The position numbers and the translations under genes are program-made. The notes beneath the pieces were generated by a model. That model saw nothing but the letters and a program-made list of their open reading frames with translations. It searched no databases and was not told the origin of the DNA. A stretch of DNA of 64,000 nt from Paramecium sonneborni (Eukaryota > Ciliophora > Oligohymenophorea > Peniculida > Parameciidae): assembly GCA_905182985.1 (NCBI GenBank), contig CAJJDN010000025.1, positions 447,548 to 511,547 of the forward strand, read 5' to 3'. Of the stretch, positions 54,830-64,000 are shown in pieces. The first letter of the stretch is position 1. Every line of letters begins with the position of its first letter.

Positions 54830-55088
54830 TCATGAATAATTCAATAAATTTATATTAAATATTTGTTAATTATGTAGAAAGATAAGAAATTAGTAAGAAT
54901 AATACTTTACTTAATCATAATTGTAATTGCAGATAAAGCAAAAAGCATCTAAAGGATTAACCTTCTGAAACTAATCCATCATGCTCGCCTGTAAAATATT
55001 AACATCCAAGAAAATTTCTACACTACTATGTCGCTAAAATTGATTAAATAACGCATCCTGAGTTATAAACATCTCTTTATTAACCAAC

Positions 55089-55149
<61 letters not shown>
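54826..55149 (+). CDS. Left-contig fragment of the polyglutamine ORF
   Basis: It is the same frame as 56021-56701 but cut by the n at 55150 after 20 TAA codons (55090-55149). It should be counted once with the right-hand copy. Confidence 0.6.
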
Positions 55150-55150
55150 N

Positions 55151-56701
<1,551 letters not shown>

Positions 56702-56879
56702 AGAATGTTTGCTTATATACACAAATAGAATTATGGAAGTTTATAATATGAATATATAGTCTGCCAGCGCAAAGGTACCAAAGATTCAATGATACAAATT
56801 TAAAACTTCACAATTTAGATTAAACAGACAGAACAAAACTCATTATCACTTGTATCGTAAATTAGTAGTAGGAGATAGT

Positions 56880-57616
56880 TTATTCAGCATTACTAAAAAT
56901 CTACCTAGCAAAAATTATTTTAAATAACTTCAATTTGTGTACACTTTTATAAGTGTTAATCAATTTGATCCTGTTTTGAAAAACTAGTTAGATAATTTTA
57001 CAGATTTGTTAATACTTTTTCAATACATATAACAACTTCCTCTGAGATAAATTTATTAGATCTATATTAAACCAATCAATAGAATGCATCACTGTTATAA
57101 ATTCGATTAAAATTTTCTTTTGCTACCCAAGTTCATCCTCAGTCTTCTCAATAAACATCTTTTGAAACTTAACATAATTTTCATCATCCTTTATCCTATC
57201 TTATTCTTGTTTATGTCTCATTTCTAATAGGAAGCATCTATTAGTAAATTCTTCTTCAAGCAATCAACTATTTTCTTTTCAAAGGTTTCCTATATCTAGC
57301 AATTATGTCATTCCATCCTAGTACCCATAACGAGAATTTCTTAAAAATTTTTTATGTATTTCTAATCCTCTTTTGGTAAGAATCATCGATTTATTCTTAT
57401 AACTACTAGCAATCTTCTAATTGCATTAGTAACTATGTATAATTTCGTTTTTTACCACGATTTATTCTATATTATTAAAGTATCAAGCCATGCAAAAGTT
57501 TATTTGCTTACACATCTGTAGATTTTATCATAATTAAATACAAATCTAATTTTTTGCAAAGTTTTGTCTTTTTTTGAACATTAATACACAAGATACTTTT
57601 TTGATTCATTGTATAT
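56880..57616 (-). pseudogene. Probable decayed coiled-coil gene
   Basis: A start-like MNQKSILCINVQKKTK, with a clean 26-nt intron after it, leads into blocks of charged, protein-like sequence in changing frames: QLEDCQQLQEQIDDSYQKR, ETFEKKIVDCLKKNLLID, then RCFLLEMRHKQEQDRIKDDE to MFIEKTEDELGQQKKIL and INLSQRKLLYVLKKYQQ. I could not join the blocks with plausible introns, so frameshifts or decay are likely. The plus strand is also open over this region, but with a composition typical of antisense. The closest description is a helical, WD40-N-terminus-like protein of unknown function. Confidence 0.4.
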
Positions 57617-57633
57617 AAATCAAAATAAATGAA

Positions 57634-58835
57634 ATGGAAATTCAATATTTTTTTAAGTAATCGAAAAAGGAAGAGAAAGAAGATCTATTTTAGATTCTTG
57701 CTTTATCAAAAGATTTTGATAAATAAATATACAGTGTGATAATTGAATTGTTATAAAAACAAAAAATTTCAGACTGTTTAGAATATCTTTCAAATGATGA
57801 AAATCAGAAAGAAAATGCATAATATATTTCATAAACAATAGATTTACCACTTATTGATTAGTAAGAAAAATTAAATAGGGCAAAATATAACATGAAGATA
57901 ATTTTGAATATAATGAAATAAATTAAAGATCATGACTTTAGTAATAATGACTATTTCACAGAAATTTGTTAGGAATTTAGACAAGGTCTGATATAAAAAA
58001 TAAAAGAATAATAGAAGCTTATCTAATTATTGTTATTTTTGTTCACCTTACAGCTATAGATAATAAATTAATTTAATGTGGATCAAATTTTTTAGGTTTA
58101 TTAGTTTAATTGAAGGTAGATCTGACTAAGCACTCCTTTGAAAATATAAGAATCAAGAATACTTCGTTAATTGGAGGTAATTTTGCTAGATGTAATTTAA
58201 ATTGCTCAATATTTGATAATATTGATATTAGCGGACTAAATTTGAATGGAGCATATTTATTAAATTGTTAATGGAAGAATATTAAAGTTTATGAATTAAA
58301 TAAGCTCGAAAGTCATAGTTAAGATGTTCGATCTGTCTGTATCTCCCCTGATGGTAATACATTAGCATCTGGGAGTCACGATAACTCAATCCCTTTATGG
58401 GGATAATAAAAAGACATATTGTATGGTCATTGTAATTCTGTCCAGTCAGTATGCTTCTCTCCGGATGGTACTACTTTAGCATCCAGTAGCAATGATAAGT
58501 CTATCATTTTACGGGATGTTAAAACAGGAGAATAAAAAGTAATCTTGAATGGTCATCGTGGTAGTATAATATCTGTATCATTCTCTCCTGATGATACTGC
58601 ATTAGCACCTGGTAGTGAAGATAACTCTATCCGTTTTTGGGATGTTTCGACAAGAAAAGAAATTGAACCTGCTTTATTTGAAACTAATCCTTTTACAAAA
58701 AATGGTATTTATTTTAATTATATTTAGTAACGTGTAATATTATTATTCTTCTTATATCCCAAGAAGCGACATTTTAAGTACAAGGAGCTCTAATAAAAAA
58801 CGAATCGTTCGAGAATCAACTAGGCATTGATTTGA
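57634..58835 (+). CDS. Pentapeptide-repeat/WD40 protein, apparently truncated, 390 aa
   Basis: Starts MEIQYFFKQSKKEEKED. A 29-nt intron near 57982-58010 gives 391 codons including TGA. Residues ~1-150 are helical. Residues ~170-215 form a small pentapeptide-repeat block (NTSLIGGNFARCNLNCSIF...DISGLNLNGAYLLNC). About three WD40 repeats follow (SVCISPDGNTLASGSHDNSI, SVCFSPDGTTLASSSNDKSI, SVSFSPDDTALAPGSEDNSI). A full WD40 propeller needs about seven, and after FETNPFTKNGIYFNYI the tail is basic and unlike WD40. It is likely a truncated member of the large Paramecium pentapeptide-WD40 group. Confidence 0.75.
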
Positions 58836-59950
58836 AAATATTATTTAAGCAAAAAGGAAAGTAACTTTTTTGAAATACGATATCAATATTCATAAAGAAA
58901 AATTATAATTATATACCATCATGAACATAAAAATAGTTCATTCATTTAATATAAATGATAATTAAATAATATTGAACTTTTAAATTTCAGATAGAATCTG
59001 TTCTATATTTATTCCAGTTTAAATAAACTAAAAATTTTGGATATCCATTTTTATTGGTATCAATTGTCCTTTATTACTGATTATTTAACAAAAAAATCAT
59101 TCTTAATTAATAATCCACTTAGAATTCTAAATAAGCTTAGACAGTAAATATTGATATATTAACCATCAATCAAAATTATAATCAGAATTTGAGAATAACT
59201 TACTGCACTCTCAGATTGTTCATTTCATGTTGGTGGAATTATGATTAATTTATTAGCTTTTTCGTTTTAAGTCTTCTACAAGACTTTTCTAGCAAAAGCT
59301 TATAATTTTAATTTTTAGAAAGGAAATGAATGGATTAGAATTAATTATTTCTAGAAATAGGAAAAATATATAGGAAATAATTAGATATTAAAAAGAAATT
59401 AAGATCAACAGAGAGTAGTAAAGCGCTATGAAATAATTTAAGATAATCCAAAATTTTGGTGAATTTCGAATAGTACTCCTTAATGAACGTTTTCTAGTAT
59501 TCCAGTGAAGATTAATTTTGCTCAATCACTATTTTAAGTCTAATTTATAAATGATCCGAATTAAAATTTGAAAAGAAATTGGATGATTAATTTAAATAAA
59601 TATAAAGAAGCATTAGAGAAGAAAATTATGTAGTGCAGCATGAGAATTAATTAAGTAAGATAATCAAAGATAACATTAATCACTTTATGTATGCATGTTA
59701 TAGTTAGATTGTGATTTTTACTTAACCTGGTAATTGTTCAATTATTAAATTTTGGTTTTGTGGAAAATATCTAAAATTTTAATTCAAATTTATTATTTAT
59801 AAATTAAATCTTATATTAAATGATAAAAGTAAAAATAAAATCTGTTTTATAAATGAGAAAATTTTTTAAATTTTAAATATGTATTTTAAAAATTATCGTT
59901 AAAGCAAAACTTGGTACAGCAAAATGGAAATGAAAGTTTTGAAGATAATA
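58836..59950. other. Gene-poor region with ORF fragments
   Basis: Only fragments are visible: a 78-codon frame from ATG 58921 (MNIKIVHSFNINDNQIIL) to TGA near 59155, and a charged stretch around 59290-59500 (RKEMNGLELIISRNRKNI, EIIRYQKEIKINREQQ). None has a recognisable domain or intact gene structure. They may be the decayed 3' part of the preceding WD40 gene or another relic. Confidence 0.35.
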
Positions 59951-59979
59951 TTATAAGAATTCTAAATAAGAAATAAATC

Positions 59980-60780
59980 ATTCCTTCAATTGTTCCGGTT
60001 TATTTCAATCGCAACACATCAAAATTTCTTACCATTCATCATTATAAATTTGAATTCCTCTAATTATTCCCTATACTTCTTATCTGAAAAAGGTGCCGTT
60101 TCAATCTATATCAAATAGCGGAAAGCTTGATCTTAAATGAGCTCAGAATAATCTTTTTCAAATAGATGATAAAATAATAAGTTTAGTAAAATCAATTTAA
60201 CCTGATTCATTATTTGTATCCATTTAGCTCATAATAATTTTATCATAGCTTAGGATTAAATGTAATTGATATTAAATATATCCATTCGTTTAAATTATAT
60301 CTTCTTCACTTAATAAACTATCCCCGTTGTTATCAAGTTTTAAGGGTTTCCAAATATTTTTTTGCACTTGTTTTTAAACTTGCTCCAAAATTGATAATTA
60401 TTAAATTGGAGCTTGAAATATAAGGTATCAAAGAAAATGCTGTAAAATAAAATAAATAATGCTTAAAGACCTCATTTGACAATTTTTCATTGCAAACCTA
60501 CTTCTTTAGGATATATGAAATTTTTTAACTATATCAATAAGTTCAGCTATATTTAATCATTCTGTTATTATATATAAATTTCGTAAAGAATTAAAAAGCT
60601 TTGAAATATAAATTTTAGAGTATTCCTAATTAAGGCGCTAGTTGATTTGTGAATAATTTTTGGTTAGGCAGAGTTTGGAATCTCCAATAATTTGATTGTC
60701 TTGTTAAAATATATTCTAAGCTAAAATTATTTAATTGAATTTTTGTAATATTCTACTTAGAACAGAAAAATACAATTTCC
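59980..60780 (-). pseudogene. Decayed CDPK (kinase plus EF-hand relic)
   Basis: Reading the minus strand gives CDPK fragments in order. Kinase pieces: FLILYEIY, then NLYIITE-stop-LNIAELIDIVKKF, matching the 'lYivTE..ggELfdrI' region. EF-hand pieces: LDNNGDSLLSEED, MDTNNESGQIDFTKLI, and FDID-stop-NGTFFRQEV. At least three in-frame TGA codons interrupt conserved positions, and the frames do not join. It is a dead relative of the intact CDPKs at 23516-31434 and 36435-38052. Confidence 0.7.
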
Positions 60781-61053
60781 CATTTAAAAATTACTAAAAT
60801 TGTGAAACAATATAATTTTTACAGAAAAACTTATTATAATTATTCAATATAGAATAAAAATGAAAAAATCAAGAGAAATGCTTGAATCGATTATTTGAAT
60901 GATTCATAATTTATAAAAAGAAGACTTTGATATATTCTTTCTCTTGGAGATTGATCTAATAAATATTCTATAATAATGATATTCTAAGTTTTATGGAATA
61001 ACATGTAATTTATATTTAAAAGAAGTATAGAAAATCATTTTAAATAATTAATA

Positions 61054-62705
61054 ATGCTTCACATTCCAGATGTCGTAATTGGTGTTGAAAGAGCCAATCA
61101 TTAGCATTTTGATGATATCTATGAAACCTAAAAGCTTGCTAATCCAGTTAAAATTAGCATGATCAAAGTTTAATATAACAAAGATCATGTGACTGGAGTA
61201 AAGCTAAAATACAAAGGATTAGATGGAAGATAAATAAAAGGAACTTGTTCAATGAAATTTAAATTGCTTGGAGGTCTACTTTCTGGGACAAAAAAAGAAA
61301 AATATTGCATAGCAGATGGTAAAAATTCTAAAAAAATAATTAGATGATTACATCAAGGAAATACATGGATTTGTTGGCACTGAAATAAACTAATTTGGAT
61401 TTACAACTTACAAAGGAGTAAGCCATAGATGTGGAATTGCAAAAGGAATATCATTTTCTCATCATTTCCCACTTCATACCTTTACTTCAGCTAGAGGGTC
61501 TTATGATAAGTTTTTAGATTTCATCGCCTTTAGAGTAGTCCCTCTTACTCCTTAATAGATAATATAATTAGTAATATTTTTTTTTCTATGTAATTTAGGG
61601 CTTGAGTTAAAATCAAGGCAATGTGAATGTCGTAATAACACAGACAACTTAACCTCCTCCACCTGCTTAATAATATCCTCCTCCTGGTTAATATCCCCCT
61701 GCTTAATAATATCCTCCTCCTGCTTAATATCCCCCTGCTTAATAATATCCTCCTCCTGGTTAATATCCACCTGCTTAATAATATCCTCCTCCTGGTTAAT
61801 ATCCACCTGCTTAATAATATCCTCCTCCTGGTTAATATCCCCCTGCTTAATAATATCCTCCTCCTGCTTAATATCCCCCTGCTTAATAATATCCTCCTCC
61901 TGGTTAATATCCACCTGCTTAATAATATCCTCCTCCTGGTTAATATCCACCTGCTTAATAATATCCTCCTCCTGGTTAATATCCCCCTGCTTAATAATAT
62001 CCTCCTCCTGCTTAATATCCCCCTGCTTAATAATATCCTCCTCCTGGTTAATATCCACCTGCTTAATAATATCCTCCTCCTGGTTAATATCCACCTGCTT
62101 AATAATATCCTCCTCCTGGTTAATATCCCCCTGCTTAATAATATCCTCCTCCTGCTTAATATCCCCCTGCTTAATAATATCCTCCTCCTGGTTAATATCC
62201 ACCTGCTTAATAATATCCTCCTCCTGGTTAATATCCACCTGCTTAATAATATCCTCCTCCTGGTTAATATCCCCCTGCTTAATAATATCCTCCTCCTGCT
62301 TAATATCCCCCTGCTTAATAATATCCTCCTCCTGGTTAATATCCACCTGCTTAATAATATCCTCCTCCTGGTTAATATCCACCTGCTTAATAATATCCAC
62401 CTCCAGGATAATATCCTCCCCCAGGATAATACCCTCCTCCAGGATAATATCCTCCTCCTGGATAATATCCTCCACCAGGATAATATCCACCCTAAGGTTA
62501 TCCACCACAATAAAATACGACTGTTATTATCGAAAAGCAAGCTCCCCCTCCTCCGTAACCATAAAAGAGTGGAGGTGGTGCTGCAGTTGCTGGAGCACTA
62601 GTAGGAGGTGCATTGATTGGAGCTGCTTTAGCAAATAATCATAATCATAACCATCATCATGGTCCAGAAGTTGTGATTGTAAAGAAACATGGTCATCATC
62701 ATTGA
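61054..62705 (+). CDS. Jacalin-like domain protein with Pro/Gln/Tyr repeats and glycine-zipper tail, 532 aa
   Basis: Starts MLHIPDVVIGVERANHQH. Introns of 25 nt (61321-61345) and 28 nt (61574-61601) give exactly 533 codons including TGA. Residues ~8-165 look like a beta-prism, jacalin-type lectin domain (VTGVKLKYKGLDGRQIKG, EIHGFVGTEINQFGFTTY); this is a motif-level guess. Residues ~182-465 are tandem PPAQQYPPPGQY units (XYPPX type). Residues ~484-508 are a glycine-zipper-like GGGAAVAGALVGGALIGAAL, and the tail is His-rich (NHNHNHHHG...HGHHH). Such a protein could be membrane-associated or self-assembling. A second, partial copy begins at 63268. Confidence 0.7.
61672..62395 (+). repeat. 36-bp minisatellite in a four-unit (144-bp) higher-order array
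   Basis: The unit TAATATCC[C/A]CCTGCTTAA plus TAATATCCTCCTCCTG[G/C]T encodes QYPPAQQYPPPG/A. Variants cycle with a 144-bp period of four units (three ending in Gly, one in Ala, and C/A alternation), about five cycles in all. Coding frame is kept throughout. Long open frames on the opposite strand arise from this composition. Confidence 0.9.
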
Positions 62706-62753
62706 TATTAAAAATCTATTCATATTCAATTAAAAATTCTATAATATTAAATA

Positions 62754-63004
62754 ATGTTCAATAGTGAAATTCACATTGGAATAGAAAGATAAAATCATAA
62801 GTCCTTTGATGACCTTGATAAAATGAATCTACTTGCCTAACCTATCACTATCTCGATGATTAAAATATAATATACTAAAGATTGTATTTTGAGTTCACTT
62901 TTCAAAATTCAAAATAGATAAAAGTAAATTAGCATATCAAAGAAATATTTGGATTTGCTGGCTCTACAATCAATTAATTAGGAATCAGAACTTATAGATA
63001 AAAA
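62754..63004 (+). pseudogene. Truncated, frameshifted paralogue of the jacalin-like gene
   Basis: Starts MFNSEIHIGIERQNHKSF, clearly related to the start of the 61054 gene (VVIGVERANHQHFDD; ISMIKIQYTKD against ISMIKVQYNKD). It then lacks about 40 codons and changes frame to reach HIKEIFGFAGSTINQLGI, matching EIHGFVGTEINQFGF. It is cut at about 62998, where sequence identical to 60785 onward begins. Confidence 0.75.
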
Positions 63005-64000
63005 TTACTAAAATTGTGAAACAATATAATTTTTACAGAAAAACTTATTATAATTATTCAATATAGAATAAAAATGAAAAAATCAAGAGAAATGCTTGAA
63101 TCGATTATTTGAATGATTCATAATTTATAAAAAGAAGACTTTGATATATTCTTTCTCTTGGAGATTGATCTAATAAATATTCTATAATAATGATATTCTA
63201 AGTTTTATGGAATAACATGTAATTTATATTTAAAAGAAGTATAGAAAATCATTTTAAATAATTAATAATGCTTCACATTCCAGATGTCGTAATTGGTGTT
63301 GAAAGAGCCAATCATTAGCATTTTGATGATATCTATGAAACCTAAAAGCTTGCTAATCCAGTTAAAATTAGCATGATCAAAGTTTAATATAACAAAGATC
63401 ATGTGACTGGAGTAAAGCTAAAATACAAAGGATTAGATGGAAGATAAATAAAAGGAACTTGTTCAATGAAATTTAAATTGCTTGGAGGTCTACTTTCTGG
63501 GACAAAAAAAGAAAAATATTGCATAGCAGATGGTAAAAATTCTAAAAAAATAATTAGATGATTACATCAAGGAAATACATGGATTTGTTGGCACTGAAAT
63601 AAACTAATTTGGATTTACAACTTACAAAGGAGTAAGCCATAGATGTGGAATTGCAAAAGGAATATCATTTTCTCATCATTTCCCACTTCATACCTTTACT
63701 TCAGCTAGAGGGTCTTATGATAAGTTTTTAGATTTCATCGCCTTTAGAGTAGTCCCTCTTACTCCTTAATAGATAATATAATTAGTAATATTTTTTTTTC
63801 TATGTAATTTAGGGCTTGAGTTAAAATCAAGGCAATGTGAATGTCGTAATAACACAGACAACTTAACCTCCTCCACCTGCTTAATAATATCCTCCTCCTG
63901 GTTAATATCCCCCTGCTTAATAATATCCTCCTCCTGCTTAATATCCCCCTGCTTAATAATATCCTCCTCCTGGTTAATATCCACCTGCTTAATAATATCC
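62999..64000. repeat. Tandem duplicate of 60785-61786, continuing past the window
   Basis: From 62999 the sequence repeats 60785 onward at a constant offset of 2214, with no difference noticed, to the window edge (61786 equivalent). Unlike the other three duplications there is no n at the junction. It may be a genuine 2.2-kb tandem duplication or a misassembly in the minisatellite. Confidence 0.9.
63268..64000 (+). CDS. Second copy of the jacalin-like repeat protein, cut by window edge
   Basis: Identical by eye to 61054-61786, including both introns (25 and 28 nt) and the first few QYPP units; it runs off the right edge inside the repeat. Whether it is a real second gene depends on the reality of the 2.2-kb tandem duplication. 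Confidence 0.6.

Noticed and set aside
61545..62540. Two minus-strand open frames of over 300 codons (Arg/Ile/Leu and Asp/Ile/Gln repeats)
   Set aside because: They are antisense shadows of the 36-bp minisatellite; the plus strand joins flanking unique exons with introns and keeps frame to a proper stop.

Overview
The window looks like macronuclear (somatic) DNA of a ciliate very close to Paramecium. Long conserved proteins can only be read if TAA and TAG are glutamine and TGA is the sole stop. The introns are tiny (about 20-31 nt, GTA...TAG; one predicted at 38 nt). The DNA is very AT-rich, and genes sit on both strands a few tens of bases apart. All calls below use that code and were translated by hand. 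Where stated, predicted intron lengths restore an exact multiple of three over the whole gene.

Layout. 1-3.3 kb: a coiled-coil gene running off the left edge and internally duplicated at an assembly join. 4.9-12.9 kb: two ciliate-type unknowns, an EF-hand-like protein, an acylated MORN-repeat protein and an alveolin (cortical) protein. 13.6-18.1 kb: a tandem double Old Yellow Enzyme, a LAMMER/CLK kinase and a tandem CCCH zinc-finger protein. 18.5-22.9 kb: a coiled-coil gene (again duplicated at a join) and a TFIIS-N/CCCH protein resembling PNUTS. 23.5-31.4 kb: four calcium-dependent protein kinases (CDPKs), with a small membrane protein between the first two. 31.5-38.1 kb: a mitochondrial carrier, two unknowns, a WCPPC thioredoxin-like protein, a tiny membrane protein and a CDPK-like pseudokinase. 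38.4-46.5 kb: a D-Ala-D-Ala carboxypeptidase homologue (S11), several unknowns and a cyclic-nucleotide-type K+ channel. 46.6-54.8 kb: an OS-9-like secreted lectin candidate, a START protein, a RING-H2 protein, a B-box protein and a C2HC zinc-finger protein. 54.8-64 kb: an accessory-looking stretch with a polyglutamine ORF written in TAA codons, decayed genes, a short pentapeptide/WD40 gene, a dead CDPK copy, and a jacalin-like protein with a Pro/Gln/Tyr minisatellite and a partial second copy.

Single 'n' positions at 1748, 19633 and 55150 each join two contigs whose ends overlap by about 1.0-1.2 kb, so the duplications there are assembly effects rather than biology. The first overlap differs by a 199-bp deletion bounded by TA, which resembles ciliate erroneous DNA elimination. 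Functional themes are Ca2+ signalling (five CDPK-type genes plus a pseudogene, several with MGC/MGxxC acylation N-termini), cortex and cilia structure, and digestion of bacteria. No operons are expected, and no rRNA, tRNA, CRISPR array or telomere repeat was seen.
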